From the NCBI RefSeq assembly GCF_008831285.2, contig NC_045149.1, positions 7,468,417-7,532,416 on the forward strand: a stretch of DNA of 64,000 bases. The letters are read 5' to 3'. Shown in pieces: positions 1 through 10,714 of the stretch; the first letter of the stretch is position 1; every line of letters begins with the position of its first letter. The notes under the pieces are model-generated. The model had not been told where the DNA came from, ran no database searches, and worked only from the letters and a program-made list of their open reading frames with translations. The position numbers were made by a program, and so were the translations under genes. This stretch comes from Nymphaea colorata. Taxonomy: Eukaryota > Streptophyta > Magnoliopsida > Nymphaeales > Nymphaeaceae.

Positions 1-110
1 GGATGGATGGACATTTAGGAACTTTCACTTGGCTAAACTGTTATCATCTGTGGGTTCCCGTCTAGGTGCTAGGCCTTTTATCTGTCTTTCTTTCGTTGCT
101 TGCTGCCCTT

Positions 111-266
111 GAGGGTTGTTTGACAGACAGGACGTGTTGTGAGTGTCTTATGAATCTTCCCAAAAGATTGGGGCAATAGTAGTGACTATTCTTCCATGTA
201 CTTGCCTCAATCTTTGGGGCAGATGCATAGGACATTCACAAAGTATTCCTGCTACCAAACAATCTC
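111..266. mobile_element. Palindromic Tourist-like MITE
   Basis: The two halves are imperfect reverse complements of each other. The left end reads GAGGGTTGTTTGACAG and the right end reads CTACCAAACAATCTC. Inside, AAAGATTGGGGCAA on the left pairs with TTGCCTCAATCTTT on the right. A terminal GGTTGTTTGG-type repeat is common in Tourist/Harbinger MITEs. I could not settle a clean 3-bp target duplication, so the superfamily is inferred. Related sequence occurs at about 15.1 kb, 48.2 kb, 53.7 kb and 63.7 kb. Confidence 0.55.
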
Positions 267-1262
267 TTAGTGTCCATTTTTCTTCTTGAACTGAATGAGA
301 GTTGGTGAGTAAAGTCAGTGTTGCAAAAACGATTTGTCAACCGAATTGGTAGAACTGCAGAATCATCTAAAAGTACTACAAAAAATCATTTCCAAAAAAA
401 AAAAAACATAAAAACGCGTAAAATAATTAAAAATAAAATATATTAAAATACATTAAAAAAATACATAAAAGGCGAAACATAACATTCTTGAATAGGCCAA
501 TGCATTGAGTTGTGCTGGTTTGATTTCGATCAGCTGATTCAGGCCAATTCTGATAACACTGTGTAAAGTAGGTGATGTTGACCATTTAAGGCTACTATTG
601 AAGATTCAGTAGAATACTACTGAAGATACTAATAGAAAGGTCAGGTTACTGTTTTTCAAATTCTTTTCTTGATTTTAGTTTGTAAGTCTTGTCCCTTTAT
701 GTTCTCTATCTCTGGCCGCATGTTTACCCCATCTTGGCACATTTGCTTGCACAAACTTTTAAAACACTACTGTTGATGGCTTATTATTTTGTGGAAAGAT
801 TGCTTTATAATTCTGAAAAGATGTTGCTCTATCCCTTATACCTTACTAGCTATTATGTTATTACCCAGTTGATTATATCAAGGTTCATATATTCTATTTC
901 TTTTATCTACATCATAATCAACTACCAAGTACTGAAGCCTGGTTGTGCCTTCTATTAGTGCGCTGTGACTGCATTCAGATGTAACACCATGGAGGCTCTC
1001 CCTCTTAATAGCCTGGAAACATATCAATAAGAACAGAAAATAGCAAAAGTTGGTTAATCTCTTACATCATCCTTTTTGTCTGTCATGTCATGAACTATAA
1101 TTTGAGTTACTGATGCAGGGAATAGAGTTCTTCATTCCAATCCCCACCGGAAAAACACTAGCAACACACGAATAAGAGGAAAACACAAAAAGTGAAGGGA
1201 AACTCAATGACAATAAAAGATTAGGGCTTCTTTATCAACAATTAGCCAAAACTAAGAGGCTT

Positions 1263-1312
1263 AAGCCCTAGATCCGAATTGGATCTCAAGCCCTAGATCC
1301 GAATTGGATCTC
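1263..1312. repeat. 25-bp tandem duplication
   Basis: Two back-to-back exact copies of a 25-bp unit (1263-1287 and 1288-1312) that begins AAGCCCTAGATCC. It lies in a non-coding stretch of unclear origin, upstream of the recognisable EDR2-like exons. Confidence 0.85.
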
Positions 1313-1839
1313 AGACCCACTACACAAAAAAGTCCAAATCCTAAAAAATATCAATGTCAAATAATTCCAAATCCAAAGCCTAAATAGATCTGAAATCTGG
1401 GACCTTAACGCTACACTGTGTCAATTTCTCCGGTTTGAAGCATTTGGTTTCTTATGAATGAGGTGTGCTACTGGTGATGTGGATGTCCTGTGATAGAGTG
1501 ATAGGTGCATAAACGTCTCCATCTAGCGAAGATAGGATTGAGATAAAATCCATGACTAGAGATGCATCGCCTACATGAGTATCCTATTATGGGACTGATG
1601 TCGCCAAGGCTCTCCTAGGTATATGACTGGCCTGAGTTCACTGTAAGTCCGATGTTTCATTTGAATCATAATAGGACAACAAATCGATCAAATAAACCAT
1701 GAAAACCTCTATAAATCAGTCCAACAAGACTTGACACCTTATCAGATTTATTCTCTCTAACGGAACTAGACTCCCTACTAGGTAGCAGAACAACCTTTTT
1801 CCCCTTAAATTTGAAAGTATAAGTGTTTCCAGCAGTGTT

Positions 1840-2001
1840 GTACGTATCGTACGATACGTATCATATTGTTTACAAAATACGATACGATACAACCCCTGTA
1901 TCGTAAATAGGGGTGTATCGTGCCTTTATCGTACGATACGTACGATACAGGCCCCCGTATCGTACGATACGGTGCGATACACCTTGTATCGTACGATACG
2001 G
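1840..2001. repeat. Cluster of near-palindromic TATCGTACGATA motifs
   Basis: About 160 bp contain repeated self-complementary motifs of the form TATCGTACGATA, roughly five times with variants, separated by short spacers such as CAACCCCTGTATCG and GGCCCCCGTATCG. Each motif equals its own reverse complement. There is no coding frame. It may be a satellite-like array or part of a transposon. I do not recognise the family. Confidence 0.7.
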
Positions 2002-2827
2002 GCTGATTTTAAAAAAGAGGGGCTCGAATCTCCCTTTTTCGAGTTTTCTTTATAAAAACCTGCTCCTTCTTCATTTCTAACCTAGAGATTGTGCCGCCGT
2101 GGAGGGAAATAATCAATTTCCATGGTTCCACCGTTAAGTCATCAATTTTCACCATGAAATCATCGATTAAACCATAGATTTGTGCGTGGGTGGCTGATTC
2201 CTGTTGGGAGGAAAGGTTTTTTTTTTTTTAAATCATGAAGATGAAGATGAATCATTCAGCTGCACAGTATTTTTTTTCTTTAAAAAGAAATGATGCAGCA
2301 ACTGAAAAAGTTAAAAAAAATAAGAATTGTCTAACATTCCTAACTTTGTAATTGTTTCATGTACAAACTACAAAGCGTCCACGATCAGCTTCATTAGGCC
2401 ATTTCTTTGACTTCAACCCTGCAGATATTGAAGAATTAAGCCTGGTCATAGAACCTGGAGATCTTAGTTTGAGACTGGGCACTATATGTGTACTTGTTTC
2501 CTTCAAACTAGCTTTCCAAGGCCAGCCATGTCCAACACTGTACTCATGTTGACACCAAGCTTCATGTCAATGTCCATCCAATGTCCATGCACCATAGGGC
2601 TACATCAATGACAATTAATTATAATAATTTGTACATTAATGACTATGATTATCTTGTATACGTTCACATGCTACTAGTCTATTGTCTGGTTGAAACTTGC
2701 GCTAAGTTGGATTTCATATGCTCTGTGTTTCCCTTAAATAAGGCCTTGTGTTAGTGCCATTTGCATCATGGTGAAGCACACGAATCTGATAAGATGCTGT
2801 CTTATTTTTTGTTTGTCACTGGTTCAG

Positions 2828-4615
2828 GTTGCATCAGAGAAAGGGCTTTTCTCATTGGCTATAAATCTTCAAGTAAGCTGCAGATATAATTTTTTAAGTC
2901 CATTTCTTTCATAAATATAATTCATGTCATTTTATGTATATTACAGTGCTTTTTCGTGTGTCTGTTGTATATACTGTCTTTTCCCCACTTGTTTCAGTTG
3001 CTACTATATGGTTCTTAATGAGTGACTTTGTTATACACAGGTTTTACCTGTGCCATGTGCCACAAGTCTGTCAAAAATGTAGTTCCTTGTTTCACACACT
3101 CTGGAACTTGGTTATTTCCGCCAGGCAGCTTACTAAACTTGTGTCATAGATGTCATACCCAAGATTGGTAGCTGGCACAGTATCGAAGGGTCTTTGCCCT
3201 CAGTTTAACCTATTTTGTCCATCTTATGAGCCACTTATTATTATTATTATTATTATTTTATAGATCTGAGATTGCTGATGGATTTAACATCGTTTATATA
3301 TTGGAAAACACTTGGCCTAATTCTCCCCTGAACATTTTTTTCTTATGGAGAAGTTTGATGCAATATAGACCTCTATAATATAAATAATACTACGTTCTCA
3401 TAAATAATGATTTGGTTTTACCCCAGGTTCCGGGTCCAACACATTACAGTATGGTCTTCTATTTTGTGACAGCACGACTTATACCTGGTTCCCTGTTGCA
3501 ACTATTTGTTGATGGTGATGATGAGTTCAGGAATACGAGATTGAAACTTATTCCTTATGTGCCTAAGGTTTCAATCTTTCATTACTTACTACTTACTAGA
3601 TAGGACTTCTATTTGCTTAGTGAAGTTACTTTCTTCTTTTCTTTTGTACAGGGTTCATGGATTGTGCGTCAAAGTGTTGGAAGCACCCCATGCTTGTTGG
3701 GAAAAGCAGTAGATTGTAATTATATTCGGAGACCTAAATACCTGGAAGTGAGTAAAAAAATGAATTTTCTTTTGATTAAAATGATTGTAGTTAGATGTTG
3801 GCATGACAAGTGTTCATCTGCAGATAGATGTAGACATTGGCTCTTCCACGGTTGCAAATGGAGTACTAGGGCTTGTATGTGGTGTTATTACTACTCTGGT
3901 GGTGGACATGGCATTTCTTATCCAGGTATAAACAGACTTCTTTGTCTTTCTTGAATATGTGCATGTGGAGGTGGATGGGTTGGGAAGGGAAGAGACTTGT
4001 TGTTGTTATTACAAATGCTGGTACATACAGCGGAGGTGGTAAGTTGATGGTAAGAGGGGAAGGTAAAGGGTGTCCAGTTGAAGACCTTAGATGAAGTCTC
4101 AAGCATGGAGCTTTTCCCATGGTATTGTCCTCATAGGGCTTGGTGGTTTGGGGCCCACCCTTATCATTAAAAAAAGGAGGAAGTACTGGTACTAGGCCTT
4201 CTCCTTGAAACTGTAATGTCATTTTGTAGGGCAATTTAGCATTCTAAAATCTGCAGAATCAGATGACATTGAAATGGTGGCCCAAGTGGTTTCTTTTGGC
4301 CCCTCACACCCTCATTTTCTTTCAGAAGGGGGAGTTGGTGTCTGACCCTTGTTCTACCATGTTTGTTGATGAATGCATCCTTCCCACTTTGTCTGGAATG
4401 GAGCTGTTATAGTAGAGCATTTTAAATTAGTAAATATACTCTTTATATGGGATACAATTTAAGTATGAACTGCCAATTGTCCTTTCGTATATTTTCAGGG
4501 GAACACAGTAGATGAGCTGCCAGAGCGTCTTATTGGCGCAGTCCGTGTCTCACATGTAGAGTTATCATCTGCTATCAACCCAGCACTTGATGAACTTCAA
4601 CCAACTGAATCGTAG
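2828..4615 (+). CDS. EDR2-like protein, C-terminal DUF1336 part (5' partial)
   Basis: Five exons join in frame at GT-AG sites: 2828-2872, 3427-3567, 3652-3747, 3824-3925 and 4499-4615 (stop TAG). They encode about 166 residues of the EDR2_C/DUF1336 domain. Hallmarks are a segment starting GLFSLAINLQ, then VDGDDEFRN, the block RLKLIPYVPKGSW, IVRQSVG, then IDVDIGSSTVANGV followed by a hydrophobic stretch, and DELPERLIGAVR near the end. In Arabidopsis, EDR2 is a START/PH/DUF1336 protein that limits cell death and salicylate-dependent defence; lipid binding at membranes is likely for the family. The N-terminal exons, with the usual PH and START domains, are not found in the first 2.8 kb. They must lie upstream of the window behind a long intron, or this is a truncated copy. 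No disabling change is seen in the five exons. Confidence 0.85.
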
Positions 4616-7600
4616 CTTGTGGCATTGTTCAGAGGTTCTACCTAGAGCACCACTATCTGTTGACTTTCTGCTTCCTCATCATGTAAACTTGCATTCTGCA
4701 ATCAGTTGCAAGTCATTGTAGATCATCAGTTGACTGTGATTTATGGAAAATGATCTCTGTATTTCTCAAGCACGGCATTTATACTAGAATAGCAAGAAAA
4801 TTGTGTAGCATGTATTGTTCTGTTCAGATTGGCCTTCATGTTACGAGTTCCTTCTATTGAAAGGGGAAAAAGGAAAAATCTATTGCTGATGCCATTTTAC
4901 TAAGTAGGAGGGGTTGGCCTTTACATTATCTTGTCTGTCTAGATACCATTGTCCAGTGGTTCTAATGAGGATCTCAAGGAGAACAGAAAAAAGGCAAATC
5001 TGATTTTTGGCATATCTTTGTTCATTCAAACATTTATGTTTATGTTGCCAATTGGGTAATATAACCAAGGTTGGAACTTTCTGATAGCTGAGCTCACTTG
5101 TGGGCTTTATAGTTGAAACTGTGGAGTATGTCAAATTGGGGACATCACATGCTGCCTTCACTACCATCTATGCGGAGCTTCGATGTCATCTTACGCAGGA
5201 CGACCAATGCAACTTCAAAAAGAGTCCAACAGCATGCGAAACGTCTTCTGGATTAACCAACCAGAAACAAATATCTAAGCAATCAACCCTGCCTTAATGA
5301 GATTGCCCATCACTTTTTTCTATTCGCCCTGTTCTGGTTGAAAAGGCGCCAGATGTCTTCTGAATGCTCTCAACTGCCAGATATTGAAGATTTGAAGAGT
5401 GAGTGTGGATACACATTGAAAAAAAAAAGTGTCTCAGAAGCAACACGCCGTTTTGCTTCCGAAACCACGTTTCATGAGCGTTTGGGTACCGGCAAAAATA
5501 GGTTTCACTTTAAGACCAAGTTTCGTGAAAACGTCGATTGCGTTCAGGTTTCACATAACCTGGTTTGGGTTGGGTGGAAATATTTACAAATGCTTTGTCT
5601 AGATGTTAGTTTTATAAGGACTTGCTTAAGTACATCATGAAGTAGTAAGCAAATAATCAATACAACCGGTTGTCTTCGCGTTGTGATGGAGTCTGATGGT
5701 ACCAAGAGATGGTATTACAAAATTTTGAGGGTTCGAGAGTTGGTATGTGAAGAGGAGAAGCAAATAATCAATAGAATTGGCGTTCTTACTCTATCTATTA
5801 TGTAATTTCTCATCTGTTTTTTCCCTCTTGTCTCTTCTCTTAATGCACATTGTGTTTGCCAAACAATTTTTTTGTTCTTGAAGAAATATGCCCTTCTTTT
5901 CTACTCATATATGCTTGATTAATTCACGTAGTAATAATAATTTTCTCGAGCTTCTTTCCCTTGCCAGCTCGTTCATATGTAAGGGTTGTCCTCTAATCCA
6001 CTATAGCTATGAGTTGTCTTTTAGTTCTATGACTAAAATCCTCAAATAACAATTGGGAAGGTGTTAAATATTGATTATATATTTAAACGTTTTCCTTTCT
6101 TTTAGCATCTACAAACACGGGATGAAGATACGCTCAGAAAAAGATTATGCAATAACAGAAAATATGAATTGGTTTCATTTTCCGATAACATATAACACAA
6201 AATAGCAAGACCAGTGTACTAAAATTGGATAGCGACCTCGGGATCGAAGCTAAGACTGAACGTGATTGAAACTGAGATTCAAACAAAATATATTCTTTTC
6301 ATGAAAGGAAAAAGCTGTTCTGTAGTTTAGGTTTTTGTTTATTGTTAAAAATGTGATTTAATCAGAAGGTCGATTGACATCTTGCTCGCGAAGTTTTGTG
6401 CTTTGCGTGATCGACGTCAACCTATACTCACCTAAAGAGTTGATGCTCTCGGGGAATCGAACCAAGGACGTCAACATATACTCACCTAAGTGTGGCTTGT
6501 ATACCAGTGTCATCGGCTTTTTTGTTGATTGGTATCGAAGTGGTGGCTCGATTGGGTGGCTTATTCGAAAGTGTCATGTTTGTTTTTAGTTATTTTAAGT
6601 ACTTTAAGAGCTCTTTAGGGTTTAGCTAGTTCTTGCATAGTTTTTCATTTATCTTTATCATTTCAAAATCAATTTTTGATATTTTTGGCCTATCTACAAC
6701 CAGAGACACTTGCCATTTTCAGCGTAATTAATATTTTTTATAAAAAATTTTAAGAGAAGCCTGTTTATATTTTTATATGTTTTAGTATTTCGGAAAATCA
6801 GCACACATTTAAAATTCAAAAATCCAGGACGGTCATGTGTGATATGCCCGTCACCATGTAGTCCTGATGATCCGGTTTTAGTAGCACGAAGGTTATTTCC
6901 TGATCCAGGAGGACTGTTTTCAAAATCACTTGGAATGCAACTCTTGGCTGCGAACCGCTCACTTTCATACCGTTATGCTCTCTCTCCCTCTCTCTCCCCC
7001 ATTTTTCCTTGTGAGAACGACAATCAAGACCAACTGTAATGGGGAGTTCAGTCGACAAGTCAAGGCAGACAACTTTAAGACATACTTCAGGTCTCTCTCT
7101 CTCTAACTCTCTCTCTCTCTCTTTTTCTTTCTACACAGTCATGGCTGGTCAAGAGAATCAGAAACTTAGATTAATAGTGCTTGATATCAAAAGAGTGAAT
7201 TGGATTGAGTAAATGCAGATAGGAGCAGGCCACGTAAGGACGAAGTACTGCCAAAGCCGGAGACGCTAAGGAGACGGTACAGACATGCGCAAACGAGCGA
7301 ATATAGGTTTCTATGTGCAACCAATGAAATGGCAAGTCCACTAATCTCTCTCTCTCTCTCTCTCCCTCCCTCTCTCTCTTTCTCTCTCTTTCCCCCTCTC
7401 TCTCAATCTTGTTAAATTATAAAATGGAGATTAGATCCTGATCAAGATTGGTAGTCGAGGTTTTAAACAGCCACAAATATTAGAGTTTCCGGCTTTTCTC
7501 AAGAAAAACCAGAAGGGTTTTGGCGAGCAAAAATAGATGTAATGTGTTCAAAAGATTCGAGTACAAGCACAAATAAAATAAAAAACTGCCCCTTGCCGTG

Positions 7601-8704
7601 CTAATGATCTTGCATTAAAATGAGAGTGCTATTGTGTTCAATCTCGTATTTTCGTCAGCATCAGCATCATGTTTATAAAAAATGTCAGATTTCCACAATG
7701 ACTTGATTTGAATAATTTGTAACATCTGAACTTTCGCTGATAAAAAACATGTAGAAGTGTAATGTCGCTGGTAAAACAACCAAGTTTAACGAAGCCGCCT
7801 GAATCTGTCGCTAGGCCATTTCAAGTTTTTCAACTGGTAAGCGAAACTAGATTATTTGTTATATGAGAAAATTTTTCAATAGAAAGCCGCACAATTTATT
7901 TTTGAAAATTAAGAAAGTGTATAGGACAATAGAAACATGGATAAACTGCCATCAAAGAGTAGTTCAGAAGTGTTCATGCATGTCTTAATATTTAATAATC
8001 AATTTGTAGAGATTGGTATGGACGCCATATTGTTTTGCTTGCTGATATGCCCCGATACGTCTATATGATCTGATACCTAACAACACTATAAAATTTATGA
8101 TCAATAGTTTCTCAAAGCATAGCAATGGATGCGTGAGTTCCACCAGTTATTCTAAGACCTGTTCAACACACAACTTTTTTACAAGGAAATTGGAGTACTT
8201 GATTCAAGTATTCAATCCCATCTCAGTTAAGGTCCTAAGGAGGTTGACTCAAAGCCTTCAAAATAGAGGTTGAATATGATATAGGGGATGTAGATGATGA
8301 TATTGAGGAAACTGATGAAAGGTGCCTGTTGTTTCTGATGGTGAGCCGTGAGATAACTGAAACAAAGTGTCAGGAACGAGGGCCTTTCACTCTCTCTCTC
8401 TCACGACACCAAGAGAAAAAAAACCCAAGAGCGGGAATAAAAAAGACAAAATTTTACATGATTTGGAGACAAGTTCTCACACATTTGTAGCCACACAAAT
8501 TTTAACTATCACAGAAGAATAAAAATTAGGACAAACCCACAATCCAACAAGGAGTGATGCAGTATGCACCTTCTAGGTTGGTAGATCCAGAAAGCTCAAT
8601 GAATGGTTCCGCTCGAAATGGACATCAATTCTAGTAATTTATTGCTTTTGCGTTCCCTTTTGTACAATAACAACCATTCTTAGACCAGTGCAATATTGCA
8701 CCCA
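4616..8704. other. Intergenic region, no supported gene
   Basis: This is the 3' flank of the EDR2-like gene followed by AT-rich intergenic DNA. CT-rich microsatellite tracts lie near 7090-7120 and 7340-7405. A short direct repeat of about 24 bp beginning GACGTCAAC occurs near 6413 and 6468. Open frames here (for example 5338-5640 and 6816-7058) start on non-ATG codons or show no family resemblance, so none is called. Confidence 0.6.
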
Positions 8705-10714
8705 ATGCAACAGGTCACGGGGAGGCAATCAAAAGCAGCTTTGGTCCCATCAGATGCTTCTTCTCAGATGAAGCAGCCGGAAAAGCAGAAACCCAGTTTG
8801 AATGGACCACCGGAACGGCAATGCTGCCTCCATGAATCGACCAAACTGAGAAACACCAGTGTCTCCACATGTGGCAGCCCCCGTTCTATAATCAGCAGGA
8901 ATAAGAGCAAATGTCAGGATGCTACTGCTCGATCAGACAGTCGCCACCATGAGAACACCAGCACCATGCCGGAACACAGAGTGAAGAGAAAACGAAACCA
9001 CAAACTAAAGCAGCAGTCAGCTGAGAAAGAAGAGAGTCATTCCACGCTTCCGAAGGAAACCAGCAGAGAGAAGCATCGCCACCACCATCATCATCACCAT
9101 CACCATGACTCCGATCATGTATCCAGGCCAAGGGACTTGAAGAAGACGAAGAGAAAGGTCAGTACCATTGAAATGATTGGAGGAGATCCTGATCATGGTC
9201 CCGCTTCTGCTTCTGCCAGTGGCCGATCAGCTCGCACAAATGGCCTCACCAACAGATCCTCACAGGGGCAAATTCCGAGAAGGCAGGGTGAGACGCGGAA
9301 ACTAAACCCGATCAGGCCCACTACAACTTCCGATACCTTGATGAACCACAGAAGGGCAGTGAGTCTAGACAGAGAGAGAATTCGCCAGGAAGCAGACAAG
9401 AAGGCTGAAACTCAGGCCAGGAAGCAACCGCCACTTCCGATTCTAAGCACCACTACCAAGGAGCGGGATAGCGTATCGGATCGGTTAAAAAAAAGGCTTC
9501 CAAACGAGCTGATTGCGTTGCCGAAAGAACAGGAAAATCTTGGTTCATATCGAGATGATTACAGTGAAAGGTCCAACGACATTGAGTCAGTGAAACGACT
9601 AATCAACAGGAAGCCTTCTGCAGCATCACAGAGCGGAACGAATCGGATGAAGAATCGGAATTGGGAGATAGACCAGGGAGGAAAGCATGAAGAAGTAGGA
9701 GCAAAGAGGCAACTTAGCCAGCACATCCACAAGAAGGTTCTGGTAGGTCCACTTCACAAGAGAAGCCTGCCATATCACAGGCCAACAAGACATGCCGATG
9801 TTTCTCGCCGCATATCGAGCCTTACACCAATAGAATCCTTATCCACCAGCATCTGTCAAGGCCTTGAGACAGAGAACGAGTCGACGGTGAGCTGGATTCC
9901 GGCCGGCCGACAACCCGGAAAAGACCGATATCAGCCTTTGCCAAGTCAGATGCCACATAGAGCATTAGCCAAGAGAAATTGGTCACTGAATTTGCCACAC
10001 CAGCATGTAGATATTATGCCACATAGATTGCGGCATCAGCATCCGAGAAGGACACCGGATGCTCATCTGTCACTCCACCAGCCACGGAAGCCAATCAGTG
10101 GCAATCATCAGTCAGCTCAATTTGGGCTGACCACCACTGAGAAGTTCACTAGAGATCAAAAATTGTTGAATCCTAATGCTAAGAAGAAAGAAAAGAAGAA
10201 GAGTAACAGTCATAGTGGAAGCAGTGCAGATAATGGGCCGTCAAGAAAATACAAGAATAGGTTGGGATTAGTCTTTCATCATCACCACCATCACCACCAC
10301 CACCACCTTCATCCTCGCGACCAGGCTGAGGATCACCATCACCATTATGGCCACCTTCTCAAGGGACTGTTCCACCTCGGCAGAAAGAAAGAACCAGCAG
10401 GAAGCTTGGGTGAGATCAAGGGGCAAAAGGCCAGGGATCAGAAGCTGCGGGTCAAGAAGGAGCATGGTCACTTGTACAAGTTGGTGGCAGCCTTCTTCAG
10501 ATACATCCTGCACCCTCGAAAGGCTGCCGCTGGCCGCAATCAGGTAGCTCGGGCAAGGATGATGGTGGCCGGAGGGCAGCAGGTTAAGAAGTTGCATTGG
10601 TGGCAGAAAATATATAGGCGTGGAGGGGTGAGACTTGCTAACCGGAAAAAGCCACAACTCAGGCTGCCCTTCAGAGTGAATTCTCACAAAACCAAAACCG
10701 TTGCCAAACACTGA
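8705..10714 (+). CDS. Histidine-rich, highly basic protein of unknown function
   Basis: This is an uninterrupted 669-codon frame. An in-frame TAG lies at 8681-8683 and the first ATG is at 8705, so I start there; a short upstream exon spliced near 8704-8716 cannot be excluded. The protein is very rich in Lys, Arg, Ser and His and mostly of low complexity, suggesting a disordered nuclear or nucleic-acid-associated protein (inference). It has a nine-His run about residue 125, right after KHR, and a ten-His run about residue 520, followed by another His cluster. Both runs mix CAT and CAC codons. The last 100 residues look more ordered and could be a conserved domain, with aromatic motifs such as KLVAAFFRYILHP and LHWWQKIYRRGGV. 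No signal peptide or membrane segment is seen. I do not recognise the family. The long frame in GC-richer DNA than its flanks supports a real gene. Confidence 0.75.
   Translation: MQQVTGRQSKAALVPSDASSQMKQPEKQKPSLNGPPERQCCLHESTKLRNTSVSTCGSPRSIISRNKSKCQDATARSDSRHHENTSTMPEHRVKRKRNHKLKQQSAEKEESHSTLPKETSREKHRHHHHHHHHHDSDHVSRPRDLKKTKRKVSTIEMIGGDPDHGPASASASGRSARTNGLTNRSSQGQIPRRQGETRKLNPIRPTTTSDTLMNHRRAVSLDRERIRQEADKKAETQARKQPPLPILSTTTKERDSVSDRLKKRLPNELIALPKEQENLGSYRDDYSERSNDIESVKRLINRKPSAASQSGTNRMKNRNWEIDQGGKHEEVGAKRQLSQHIHKKVLVGPLHKRSLPYHRPTRHADVSRRISSLTPIESLSTSICQGLETENESTVSWIPAGRQPGKDRYQPLPSQMPHRALAKRNWSLNLPHQHVDIMPHRLRHQHPRRTPDAHLSLHQPRKPISGNHQSAQFGLTTTEKFTRDQKLLNPNAKKKEKKKSNSHSGSSADNGPSRKYKNRLGLVFHHHHHHHHHHLHPRDQAEDHHHHYGHLLKGLFHLGRKKEPAGSLGEIKGQKARDQKLRVKKEHGHLYKLVAAFFRYILHPRKAAAGRNQVARARMMVAGGQQVKKLHWWQKIYRRGGVRLANRKKPQLRLPFRVNSHKTKTVAKH

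Larger units (their letters stand above)
1..2827. other. Non-coding stretch 5' of the EDR2-like exons
   Basis: I could find no DUF1336, START or PH exon here on the plus strand, so this is either one long, repeat-filled intron of the EDR2-like gene or flanking sequence next to a truncated copy. It contains the palindromic MITE near position 111, the 25-bp duplication at 1263, the TATCGTACGATA cluster at 1840-2001 and AT-rich DNA. An open frame at 2352-2552 has no resemblance that I recognise and opens on TTG, so it is not called. Confidence 0.5.

Noticed and set aside
2352-2552. Possible upstream exon of the EDR2-like gene
   Set aside because: The frame opens on TTG and shows no DUF1336, START or PH resemblance, and no in-phase donor leads to the exon at 2828.
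5338-5640. Small gene at 5.3-5.6 kb
   Set aside because: The frame opens on TTG, has no family resemblance, and lies in the 3' flank of the EDR2-like gene.
6440-6480. tRNA-like GGGGAATCGAACC on the plus strand (reverse B box)
   Set aside because: No stems or A box at the right distance on the minus strand; it is likely part of a dispersed repeat.
10268-10711. 147-residue minus-strand frame opposite the His-rich protein
   Set aside because: It is a shadow of the plus-strand gene; the valine/methionine-rich stretch is just the complement of the poly-His codons.
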